A DNA stretch of 64,000 bases from Palsa-504 sp963844625. Its GTDB lineage: Bacteria; Actinomycetota; Actinomycetes; Streptosporangiales; Streptosporangiaceae. Below the pieces are notes generated by a model. That model saw nothing but the letters and a program-made list of their open reading frames with translations, had not been told where the DNA came from and searched no databases. The stretch covers positions 310,001 through 374,000 of the forward strand of contig CAWJPF010000035.1 of assembly GCA_963844625.1 (NCBI GenBank), given 5' to 3'. This document shows positions 42,376 through 49,742 of this stretch, in pieces (the first letter of the stretch is position 1; each line of letters opens with the position of its first letter). Made by a program: the position numbers and the translations under genes.

Positions 42376-43224
42376 ATGGCGGAGATCGTCTCACTCGCCG
42401 AAGCCGTGGAGCGGGCGATCCATGACGGTGACGCCGTGGCCATGGAGGGGTTCACTCACCTGATACCGTTCGCGGCCGGACATGAGGTGATCAGGCAGCG
42501 GCGCCGCGACCTGACCCTGATCAGGATGACGCCGGACCTGATTTACGACCAGCTCATCGGGGCCGGCTGCGTGCGCAAGCTGATCTTCTCCTGGGGCGGC
42601 AATCCCGGCGTCGGCTCGCTGCACAGGTTCCGGGACGCGGTGGAGCATTCCTGGCCCGTCCCGCTCGAGCTGGAGGAACACAGCCACGCGGGGATGGCGA
42701 ACCGCTACGTCGCCGGAGCGTCCGGCCTGCCGTTCGCCGTGCTGCGCGGCTACAATGGCACCGACCTCTATCGCCTGGAAACGCTCAACGCGGGCCATGG
42801 CGCGGCCCCGACCATCAAGCCGATCACCTGCCCGTTTACCGGCGAGACGCTGACCGCGGTCGCGGCCCTCCGGCCTGACGTCGCCGTCATTCACGCCCAG
42901 CGGGCCGACCGGACGGGGAACGTGCAGCTGTGGGGGATAACCGGAGTACAGAAGGAAGCCGTGCTCGCCTCGCAGCGATCCGTGGTCACCGTCGAGGAGA
43001 TCGTGGATGACCTCAGCCCCCAGCCCGGGGCGGTGGTCCTGCCCGGCTGGACGGTGAGTTACGTGGCGCACGTGCCCGGCGGGTCGGGCCCGTCCTACGC
43101 GCTGGGCTACTCGGTACGCGACAACGACTACTACGTGGCCTGGGACGCTATCGGCCGGGATCGCGCCGCGTTCACCCGGTGGCTGGACGAGCAGGTTTAC
43201 GCTGTTCCGGTGGGCCAGCGATGA
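42376..43224 (+). CDS. pcaI: 3-oxoadipate CoA-transferase subunit A
   Basis: A 282-residue alpha subunit of the succinyl-CoA:3-oxoadipate CoA-transferase, which activates beta-ketoadipate with CoA. Recognisable are the N-terminal DGDAVAMEGFTHLIPF (oxyanion/CoA-binding region), LIRMTPDLIYDQLIGAG and FSWGGNPGVGSL. GGGAGAG precedes the ATG. Its stop overlaps the start of the beta subunit by 4 bp. First gene of a five-gene operon that finishes protocatechuate breakdown. Confidence 0.92.
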   Translation: MAEIVSLAEAVERAIHDGDAVAMEGFTHLIPFAAGHEVIRQRRRDLTLIRMTPDLIYDQLIGAGCVRKLIFSWGGNPGVGSLHRFRDAVEHSWPVPLELEEHSHAGMANRYVAGASGLPFAVLRGYNGTDLYRLETLNAGHGAAPTIKPITCPFTGETLTAVAALRPDVAVIHAQRADRTGNVQLWGITGVQKEAVLASQRSVVTVEEIVDDLSPQPGAVVLPGWTVSYVAHVPGGSGPSYALGYSVRDNDYYVAWDAIGRDRAAFTRWLDEQVYAVPVGQR

Positions 43225-43985
43225 CCTATTCCTCCGACGAGATGATGACCGTATCGGCCGCCCGTGCGCTCCGGGACGGCATGACGTGCTTCGTCGGTAT
43301 CGGGCTGCCTAGTTCGGCCGCGAACCTCGCGCGGGCCACGCATGCGCCCGAGCTCGTGCTGATCTACGAGTCGGGCACCATCGGGGCCAAGCCCGCTCAG
43401 CTGCCGCTGTCGATCGGCGATGGCATCCTGGCCGAGACGGCGGATGCCGTGGTGAGCGTCCCCGAGATCTTCAACTACTGGCTGCAGCCCGGCCGCATCG
43501 ACGTCGGTTTCCTCGGCGCGGCTCAGGTCGACAAGTTCGGCAACATCAATACGACCGTCATCGGCGGTGACTACCGTAATCCGAAGGTACGCCTGCCCGG
43601 CGCGGGCGGCGCGCCGGAGATTGCCGCCTCGTGCCGCGAGGTGATTGTCGTGGTCAGGCAGGGCAGCCGGTCGTTCGTCGAGCGGGTGGACTTCGTCACC
43701 TCTGTCGGCTACGGCTCGGGCCCGGGTGACCGCGAGCGCCTCGGGCTCACCGGCGCCGGACCGAAGAAGATCATTACTGACCTAGGCGTCCTCGAGCCCG
43801 ATCCGGAGACGCTCGAGTTCACCCTGACCGGGTTGTATCCGGGTGTATCAGCCTCGGCCGCGAAAGAGCACACCGGCTGGGACCTGGCCATCGCGGCGGA
43901 TCCGGAGATCATCGTCCCGCCCACCCCCGCGGAGCTCAGCGCGCTGCGCTCGTTTCAAGGCTCGCGACCAAGGAGTCACCAATGA
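43221..43985 (+). CDS. pcaJ: 3-oxoadipate CoA-transferase subunit B
   Basis: A 254-residue beta subunit that carries the catalytic glutamate, here in IYESGTIG near residue 52, which forms the glutamyl-CoA intermediate. Other conserved parts are FVGIGLPSSAANLA, GFLGAAQVDKFGNINTTVIG and VDFVTSVGYGSG. The ATG overlaps the pcaI stop, and the end overlaps the pcaH start by 4 bp, so stoichiometric production is expected. The thiolase pcaF that would complete the route to acetyl-CoA and succinyl-CoA is not in the window. Confidence 0.92.
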   Translation: MTYSSDEMMTVSAARALRDGMTCFVGIGLPSSAANLARATHAPELVLIYESGTIGAKPAQLPLSIGDGILAETADAVVSVPEIFNYWLQPGRIDVGFLGAAQVDKFGNINTTVIGGDYRNPKVRLPGAGGAPEIAASCREVIVVVRQGSRSFVERVDFVTSVGYGSGPGDRERLGLTGAGPKKIITDLGVLEPDPETLEFTLTGLYPGVSASAAKEHTGWDLAIAADPEIIVPPTPAELSALRSFQGSRPRSHQ

Positions 43986-44725
43986 CCGCTGGCGTCCGGA
44001 CGTCCCTCACCACGACCGACCCCGGTTACCTGGTCCTGCCGTCGTACGAGCGCCCGTCGGGCCTGCATCCGCCGCTGGACTTCGACGGGTACCGCTCGAC
44101 CGCGCTGCGCCATCCGAAGCAGCCGCTCGTGCTGCTGCCGCACCGGCTCACCGAGGTAACCGGTCCGCTGCTCGGTGACAGCCTGATCACGCCCACCGAT
44201 GCCGACCTGACCACTCAGCACGCGGGCGAGCCGCAGGGGCAGCGGATCATCCTGACCGGGCGGGTGCTCGATTCCGACGGGCGCCCGGTGCCCGACACGC
44301 TGCTTGAGATCTGGCAGACCAACGCGGCCGGACGCTACCGGCACTCGCGCGAGCACCATCCGGCGCCCCTCGATCCGAACTTCGACGGGATCGGGCGCGC
44401 CATCACCGATGCGGGCGGCAGGTACCGCTTCGTCACCATCGCGCCGGGCGCCTATCCGTGGGGAAACCACCACAACGCCTGGCGCCCGGCGCACATCCAC
44501 TTCTCGCTATTCGGCCGGGCGTTCACCCAGCGGCTCGTCACCCAGATGTACTTTCCCGGCGACCCGCTGCTACCGCTCGACCCGATCTTCAACTCGGTGC
44601 CTGACGAGAAGGCCAGGCAGCGGATGATCGCCCGCTTCGACATCGAGCTGACCCAGCCCGAGTGGGCCCTCGGCTACGAGTGGGACATCGTGCTGCGCGG
44701 CCGCGGCACCAGCGTCTTCGAGTGA
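43982..44725 (+). CDS. pcaH: Protocatechuate 3,4-dioxygenase beta subunit
   Basis: A 247-residue catalytic subunit of the intradiol dioxygenase that opens protocatechuate to 3-carboxymuconate. The four Fe(III) ligands are visible as Tyr119, Tyr158, His171 and His173 (WRPAHIHFS), with the same spacings as the Pseudomonas enzyme (39, 13 and 2 residues). The N-terminal PSYERPSGLHPPLDFDGYRSTALR region matches the beta-chain extension. It overlaps pcaJ by 4 bp and is followed by the alpha subunit. Confidence 0.95.
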   Translation: MTAGVRTSLTTTDPGYLVLPSYERPSGLHPPLDFDGYRSTALRHPKQPLVLLPHRLTEVTGPLLGDSLITPTDADLTTQHAGEPQGQRIILTGRVLDSDGRPVPDTLLEIWQTNAAGRYRHSREHHPAPLDPNFDGIGRAITDAGGRYRFVTIAPGAYPWGNHHNAWRPAHIHFSLFGRAFTQRLVTQMYFPGDPLLPLDPIFNSVPDEKARQRMIARFDIELTQPEWALGYEWDIVLRGRGTSVFE

Positions 44726-44748
44726 ACCCAGAGAGGGCGGAACGACAA

Positions 44749-45318
44749 GTGCCAGGGATGACTCCTTCCCAGACGGTGGGCCCGTATTTCTCGATGAGGC
44801 TGCCGTGGCCGGACGGCCCGTTCGTGGTGCCCGAGGGCACGCCCGGCGCGGTCATGATCGTCGGGCGCCTCTACGACGGCGCCGGGAACGTCATCCCCGA
44901 CGGGCTGATCGAGACGTGGCAGGCCGGACCCGACGGGAGGTTCGCGCACCCGGATGACCCGCGCGGCGCGACGCCGGGCGGCTACCACAGCTTCCGCGGC
45001 TTCGGCCGGTGCCCGACCGCGCCGGATGGCTCCTACCGCATCGTCACGCTCAAGCCCGGGCCGCTGCCCGCCCCCGACGGCAGTATCGAGGCCCCGCACC
45101 TGGACGTGTCGGTCTTCGCGCGCGGTCTGCTCGACCGGGTGGTCACCAGGATCTACTTCCCCGACGAGCCGACCGCCAACGCCGAGGACCCGGTGCTGTG
45201 CTCCATCCCCGAGCTGTCGCGGCGAGCCACGCTTATCGCCGTGCCCGAGCCGGAGGGACCGCTTCGCTTCGACATCTGGCTGCAGGGCGAGCGCGAGACC
45301 GTTTTCTTCGATGTCTGA
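44749..45318 (+). CDS. pcaG: Protocatechuate 3,4-dioxygenase alpha subunit
   Basis: A 189-residue alpha chain that pairs with PcaH. It keeps the dioxygenase fold (TPSQTVGPYFS, GRLYDGAGNVIPDGLIETWQA, APHLDVSVFARG) but lacks the iron ligands of the beta chain, as expected. I chose the GTG at 44749 because GAGAGGGCGG lies just upstream; the ATG at 44758 is possible and would remove three residues. The stop overlaps the pcaD start by 8 bp. Confidence 0.92.
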   Translation: MPGMTPSQTVGPYFSMRLPWPDGPFVVPEGTPGAVMIVGRLYDGAGNVIPDGLIETWQAGPDGRFAHPDDPRGATPGGYHSFRGFGRCPTAPDGSYRIVTLKPGPLPAPDGSIEAPHLDVSVFARGLLDRVVTRIYFPDEPTANAEDPVLCSIPELSRRATLIAVPEPEGPLRFDIWLQGERETVFFDV

Positions 45319-46090
45319 AGTACGCCTGGCGTCCTGCCTTGAGGGACCTGCCGGCGCGCCGGCGGTCATCCTGGCCAACCCGATCGGCACCAGCCGGGCG
45401 ATCTGGGACGCTCAGGCCCGGGTGCTGCGCGAGAACTACCGGCTGCTCAGGTTCGAGCTGCGCGGGCACGGGGAGCCCGGCGCGCGGTCCGACGCTCCGC
45501 CCGGGTCCTACTCCATCGCCGAACTCGGCACGGACGTGCTCGGCCTGATGCGCGAGTACGGCCTCACCAGCGCCGCCTACTGCGGTATCTCCATCGGCGG
45601 GATGATCGGGCTCTGGCTGGCCGCGAACACCCCCGAGCGGATCTCCTCCCTGGTCGTCTGCTGCACGGCGATCACCCCGATGCCGTCGCGGCAGGCCTGG
45701 CTCGACCGGGCCGCGCTGGTGCGCTCAGGCGGGATGGCGGCGATCAGCGAGATGATCCCGCCGCGCTGGTTCACCCCGGACTTCATCGCCCGCGAGCCCG
45801 CGGCGGTGGCCTTCGTCATGGACATGCTGCACGGCACCGATCCGGGCGGCTACGCGGGCTGCGGTGAAGCGATCGCGGAGATGGACCTGCGGCCCGTGCT
45901 CGGCTCGATCAAGGCCCCCGCGCTGGTCATCGCAGGGGCCGAAGACCAGGCCGCGCCGCCGTGGCACGGCGCGGCGACCGCCATCGGCATCCCGGATTCC
46001 CGGCTGGTGGTCGTCCGGGGCGCCTCGCACCTGGCCCCGTACCAGACTCCCGGGCCCGTCACCGCCGCCATCCTTGCTCACCTCCGCTAG
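45311..46090 (+). CDS. pcaD: 3-oxoadipate enol-lactonase
   Basis: A 259-residue alpha/beta hydrolase that opens the enol-lactone to beta-ketoadipate. The nucleophile is Ser94 in GISIGGM; the acid lies in IAGAEDQAAPP and the histidine in GASHLAPYQ. The ILANPIGTSRAIWDAQ and LRGHGEPGA segments are typical of PcaD. It is the last gene of the pcaIJHGD operon. The 84 bp after it hold no gene. Confidence 0.92.
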   Translation: MSEVRLASCLEGPAGAPAVILANPIGTSRAIWDAQARVLRENYRLLRFELRGHGEPGARSDAPPGSYSIAELGTDVLGLMREYGLTSAAYCGISIGGMIGLWLAANTPERISSLVVCCTAITPMPSRQAWLDRAALVRSGGMAAISEMIPPRWFTPDFIAREPAAVAFVMDMLHGTDPGGYAGCGEAIAEMDLRPVLGSIKAPALVIAGAEDQAAPPWHGAATAIGIPDSRLVVVRGASHLAPYQTPGPVTAAILAHLR

Positions 46091-46174
46091 CGACTGAGAT
46101 CTCCGAACCCGTCACACCCGGGTCCGTTCGGCAGAAAAATAAGGAAGTCTGCGCTGCCCAGCCCTGGAGGAACC

Positions 46175-47209
46175 GTGCTGCCCTGGTCCGCTGATCTTGC
46201 CGGCCGTATCGATGAGCGTGTCATCAGCAGCGAGCTGCTGCGCGGCAACCCGCTCGGCGACCCCTACGAGCGGCCGCTGTGGGTGTACCTGCCGCCCGGA
46301 TACGACGAGGCGCCGGACCGCAGGTACCCGGCCGTGTACGTGATCCAGGGCTACAGCGGGCACGTGGCCATGTGGCGTAACCGGTCCCCCTACCGGCAGC
46401 CGTTCCCCGAGGCCGCCGACGCGGTATTCGCCGGCGGGCAGGCGCCTCCGGCCATCGTGGTGTACGTGGACGCGTGGACCGGCTACGGCGGCAGCCAGTT
46501 CGTCGACTCGCCGGGCACCGGTCGGTACCACTCCTACCTGTGCGACGAGGTGGTGCCCTGGGTGGACGCGCGGTACCGCACGCTCGCGGGCCCCTCGCAC
46601 CGGGCGATCATGGGCAAGTCGAGCGGCGGGTTCGGTGCGATGATCACGCCGATGCTCCGGCCTGACCTGTTCGGCGCGCTGGCCACTCACGCCGGCGACA
46701 CGCTGTACGAGTACTGCTACCTCCCCGAGTTCGCCACCGCTACCCGGTACCTGCGCCGCTACGACGGCGACATCTGGGGCTGGTGGGCTGACTTCTCCTC
46801 CCGGGTGGCCTTCACCAAGGAGGAGGACATGTCGCTTCTCGCCGTGCTCGGCGTGGCCGCGTGCTTCTCCGCTCGCGAGGACGGTACGGTGGACCTGCCG
46901 TTCGAGCCGGTGACCGGGGTGCTCCGTCCGGATGTGTGGCAGCGGTGGCTGGACTGGGATCCGGTGCGGATGGTGCCCTTGCACGCGGAAGCGCTCCGCG
47001 GGCTGCGGGCGATCTGGATCGACGCAGGCACGAGGGACGAGTACCACCTCGACCTTGGCGCCGAGGCCTTCCGGGCCGCGCTCAGGGGCATCGGCGTCGC
47101 CGAGAGCCTGGTACATTTCGAGCTCTTCGACGCCGGGCATATGGGCATCGATTACCGGTACCCGATGTCGCTGGCCTGGCTCTGCGGCCAGATGGCCCGG
47201 GATAGCTAA
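46175..47209 (+). CDS. Putative esterase (esterase D/antigen 85-like fold)
   Basis: A 344-residue alpha/beta hydrolase of the putative-esterase family. The nucleophile serine is in GKSSGGFGAM near residue 149, preceded by DEVVPWVDARYRT, and a histidine follows in FDAGHMGIDYRY. There is no signal peptide, so it is probably cytoplasmic. The GTG start has TGGAGG 6 bases upstream. It follows the pca operon by 84 bp and could release aromatic acids from esters to feed it, but this is only suggested by position. Confidence 0.8.
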   Translation: MLPWSADLAGRIDERVISSELLRGNPLGDPYERPLWVYLPPGYDEAPDRRYPAVYVIQGYSGHVAMWRNRSPYRQPFPEAADAVFAGGQAPPAIVVYVDAWTGYGGSQFVDSPGTGRYHSYLCDEVVPWVDARYRTLAGPSHRAIMGKSSGGFGAMITPMLRPDLFGALATHAGDTLYEYCYLPEFATATRYLRRYDGDIWGWWADFSSRVAFTKEEDMSLLAVLGVAACFSAREDGTVDLPFEPVTGVLRPDVWQRWLDWDPVRMVPLHAEALRGLRAIWIDAGTRDEYHLDLGAEAFRAALRGIGVAESLVHFELFDAGHMGIDYRYPMSLAWLCGQMARDS

Positions 47210-47307
47210 GTACCGGCTAAGTAGCCGTCGGGCCGCCCTGCGGTCTGGTACGTTTCCGGCGTATCGGGAACGGGTCAAGTCCTTAAAACTTCGAATGGAG
47301 AGACGTT

Positions 47308-47835
47308 ATGCGCAAGAGCGGGTGGGCAGCAGCTGCCGGGCTCGGATCACTGGCCCTGTTGCTAACCGCGTGCGGGGGATCTTCTGGATCGTCCTCGGCC
47401 AGTTCGGGTTCGACCCCGACGACGACCGCTCAGGCGGCCGGACAGCCGAGCAGCTCAAGCTTGGACCTGCCTGCGCCTGGGAGCACGGTGCTGATCGTGG
47501 AGAAGACGGCCATCGGCTACGTGCTGGCCGAGGCTAACGGGAAGGTTGTCTACACGTACGGGAAGGACACCAAGGGAGGCACGCCGGCCTGCACCGGCTC
47601 GTGCGCCGCGATCTGGCCGCCGGTGACGGGCAAGCCGGTGGCGAGCACGGCTGATACCCTGCCGGGCAAGCTTGACATGGTCTCCGATGCGAACGGCGCC
47701 AAGCAGATCACCTACAACGGCCTGCCGCTTTACACGTTCAAGGGCGCGAAGGCGTTCGTCGCCAGCGGCAATGGCGTGGGCGGTGAATGGCACGTGATCA
47801 AGCTCTCCGCGAGCGACATCACGGCTGGCGGCTGA
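47308..47835 (+). CDS. COG4315-type repeat lipoprotein (copy 1)
   Basis: A 175-residue lipoprotein with signal peptide and lipobox LLTAC (Cys22), a Ser/Thr-rich linker (23-52) and two copies of the 'secreted repeat of unknown function': VLAEANGKVVYTYGKDTKG...CTGSCAAIWPPV and QITYNGLPLYTFKGAKA...GVGGEWHVI. This family occurs widely as predicted exported proteins; no enzymatic role is established that I know of. It is a clear paralogue of the next gene, and their first 30 residues are nearly identical. Ribosome site GGAGAG upstream. Confidence 0.88.
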   Translation: MRKSGWAAAAGLGSLALLLTACGGSSGSSSASSGSTPTTTAQAAGQPSSSSLDLPAPGSTVLIVEKTAIGYVLAEANGKVVYTYGKDTKGGTPACTGSCAAIWPPVTGKPVASTADTLPGKLDMVSDANGAKQITYNGLPLYTFKGAKAFVASGNGVGGEWHVIKLSASDITAGG

Positions 47836-47852
47836 GCTCCCGACGGCTCAAG

Positions 47853-47890
47853 GCGTTCCCGGGCCAGCCAGCGCGACGGCCCGGGAACGC
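47853..47890 (+). terminator. Strong intrinsic terminator after lipoprotein copy 1
   Basis: Arms GCGTTCCCGGGCC (47853-47865) and GGCCCGGGAACGC (47878-47890) pair perfectly over 13 bp with a 12-base loop and are followed by TCTTT. It separates the two lipoprotein genes transcriptionally. The arm sequence resembles that of the terminator after the second copy, so the whole gene-terminator unit was probably duplicated. Confidence 0.85.
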
Positions 47891-47953
47891 TCTTTACTTG
47901 GCTTGCCCCCGACCTGCCTGGGGAGCGAGCCATCCCTGTGAAGGAGAGATCTA

Positions 47954-48586
47954 ATGCGTAAGAGCGGGTGGACCGCAGCTACCGGGCTCGGATCACTGGT
48001 ACTGCTGCTAGCCGCGTGCGGGGGATCGTCGAGTTCGTCGAACTCAGCCTCGGGCGCAGGCTCCAATACGGCCCCGTCCTCGTCCTCAGGCTCGGGCTCG
48101 GGTGCTGCCTCGCAGGCCACGGCGCAGGCCACGGCCACCAAGAAGGCTAGTTCGTCTTCGTCTCCGACGCCCAGCAGGTCCCACCAGTCGGTGGGGGCGC
48201 AGCCGAGCAGCGGCGCGGTGGTGTTCCCGCCGCAAGGCACGACCGTCCTGATCGTGCAGAAGTCGAACGTCGGCTACGTGCTCTCCGAGGCCAGCGGGCT
48301 GGTCGTCTACACCTACAAGAAGGACACCAAGGGCGGCGCGCCGACCTGCACCGGGTCCTGCGCCACGACCTGGCCGCCGGTCACCGGCGTGCCCAAGGCC
48401 GGCCCGGCCGACACCTTCCCCGGCTCGTTCGGCGTGGTCAAGGGGGCGGGCGGGGTCGAGCAGATCACCTACGACGGCTACCCGCTGTATCGTTACGCGG
48501 GCGCGAAGCCCTATACGACGTCGGGCAACGGCATCGGCGGCGAGTGGCACGTGGTGCCGCTTTCAGAAAGCGACATCAGCGCCTAA
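47954..48586 (+). CDS. COG4315-type repeat lipoprotein (copy 2)
   Basis: A 210-residue lipoprotein, lipobox LLAAC (Cys22), with a longer Ser/Ala/Thr linker (about 23-85) than copy 1, then two secreted-repeat units (VLSEASGLVVYTYKKDTKG...CTGSCATTWPPV and QITYDGYPLYRYAGAKP...GIGGEWHVV). The start is preceded by GGAGAG. The two copies seem to be a tandem duplication that has diverged mainly in the linker. Attached to the outer face of the membrane; function unknown. Confidence 0.88.
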   Translation: MRKSGWTAATGLGSLVLLLAACGGSSSSSNSASGAGSNTAPSSSSGSGSGAASQATAQATATKKASSSSSPTPSRSHQSVGAQPSSGAVVFPPQGTTVLIVQKSNVGYVLSEASGLVVYTYKKDTKGGAPTCTGSCATTWPPVTGVPKAGPADTFPGSFGVVKGAGGVEQITYDGYPLYRYAGAKPYTTSGNGIGGEWHVVPLSESDISA

Positions 48587-48603
48587 TCCAGGGAAATGCC
48601 GGT

Positions 48604-48637
48604 TTCCCGGGCTGGTCCGTAGGGACCAGCCCGGGAA
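48604..48637. terminator. Bidirectional terminator hairpin between convergent genes
   Basis: Arms TTCCCGGGCTGGTCC (48604-48618) and GGACCAGCCCGGGAA (48623-48637) pair perfectly over 15 bp around a GTAG loop. It lies between the plus-strand lipoprotein and the minus-strand sugar-kinase operon and can end both. No long T run follows, which is usual in high-GC actinomycetes. Confidence 0.85.
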
Positions 48638-48704
48638 CGCGTCTGTGTACCACCAACCGGGCAGCCTCCTGGGGGGCGTTCTTCGGCGCGGCCCCCTCCG
48701 GCCC

Positions 48705-49742
48705 CTAGGTGAGGCGGCCGGAGCTCGCCCGCAGCCGGGACTTGGCGGCGGGCGACGCGTGCGCCTGGTCCAGGCCGAGCAGCGCCGCGCCGACCACGGG
48801 CGGCACATCGATCACGCGTACCTCCGCGCGCGGGGCGGCCTCGGCCAGCTGCCGGGTGATGCCGCCCATCAGCCGCGGGTTCCTCGCGGTCATGACGCCG
48901 CCACCGAGGATGATCGGGGTGGCCAGGCCAGTGAGGTCCAGGCGGCGCATGGCGGTGATGGCCATGACCGAGATCTCGTCGGCCAGCCGGTTCACCACGG
49001 TCCTGGCCACCTGGTCGCCTTCGTCGGCGGCGCGCAGCAGCACCGGCGCGAGATTGGTCAGGTCGTCGTCCGGTATCTTGCCCTGGTGGATGCCCAGGGT
49101 CACCTCCTCGACCCGCTCGACGCCGAAGTGGCTGGTCAGGTACCCGGCCAGCATCGTGTCCGGGCCGCGGCCGTCCTCCGCGCGAACCGCGTGCCAGAGG
49201 ACCTCGAGGCCGAGTCCGTAGCCACCGCCCCAGTCGCCAGAGATCGTGCCCAGGGCCAGGTACCTGGTGACGCGGCCGTCCGGCGCGACGCCGACGCAGT
49301 TGATGCCCGCGCCGCAGACCACGGCCACGCCCCAGTGGGGTCCGGTCCGGTCCGGCAGGCCCGCCCGCAGGATGGCGAAGGTGTCGTTGACGACCGTCGC
49401 GGTCGCGCTCCACCCCTGAGCCTGTACCGCGGCGGCGTGCTCGGCCTCTTCTTCGGGCAGGTCGGCGTTGGCCAGGCAGGCCACCGTGTGCAGCGCGATC
49501 CAGCCGGACCCGGCCCCGTCGAGTTGCGCGGCCGCCTGCTTGACCACGGCGTCGAGGATCAGCACCGTCTGGTCGACTCCCACCTCATGGGCATTGATGC
49601 CGGGGCCGCGGGCGGCGGCGAGCAGCGTTCCGTCGCTGGCGACCAGGGCCACGTCGGTTTTGCTGTTGCCTCCGTCGATGGCCAGCACGGCGGGCTTGAG
49701 CGCCCGCGGCAGCGGCTGCGGCAGTAGCGGATTGTCAGCCAA
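48705..49742 (-). CDS. BadF/BadG-type sugar kinase (N-acetylglucosamine/glucosamine kinase-like)
   Basis: A 345-residue actin-fold kinase. The phosphate-1 motif is LAIDGGNSKTDVALV (20-34). CLANADLPEEE, VVNDTFAILRAG, GAGINCVG and ILGGGVMTARNP are typical of the BadF/NagK group that phosphorylates GlcNAc or GlcN. The start is a TTG that overlaps the GH9 stop by 8 bp. It is the last gene of the oligosaccharide operon and would phosphorylate the monosaccharide released by the GH9 or GH4 enzymes. The amino-sugar specificity is inferred from family and context. Confidence 0.85.
   Translation of the reverse strand: MADNPLLPQPLPRALKPAVLAIDGGNSKTDVALVASDGTLLAAARGPGINAHEVGVDQTVLILDAVVKQAAAQLDGAGSGWIALHTVACLANADLPEEEAEHAAAVQAQGWSATATVVNDTFAILRAGLPDRTGPHWGVAVVCGAGINCVGVAPDGRVTRYLALGTISGDWGGGYGLGLEVLWHAVRAEDGRGPDTMLAGYLTSHFGVERVEEVTLGIHQGKIPDDDLTNLAPVLLRAADEGDQVARTVVNRLADEISVMAITAMRRLDLTGLATPIILGGGVMTARNPRLMGGITRQLAEAAPRAEVRVIDVPPVVGAALLGLDQAHASPAAKSRLRASSGRLT

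Noticed and set aside
46112..47278. 388-codon open frame opposite the esterase gene
   Set aside because: Low-complexity His/Arg/Gly composition, antisense to a well-supported hydrolase.
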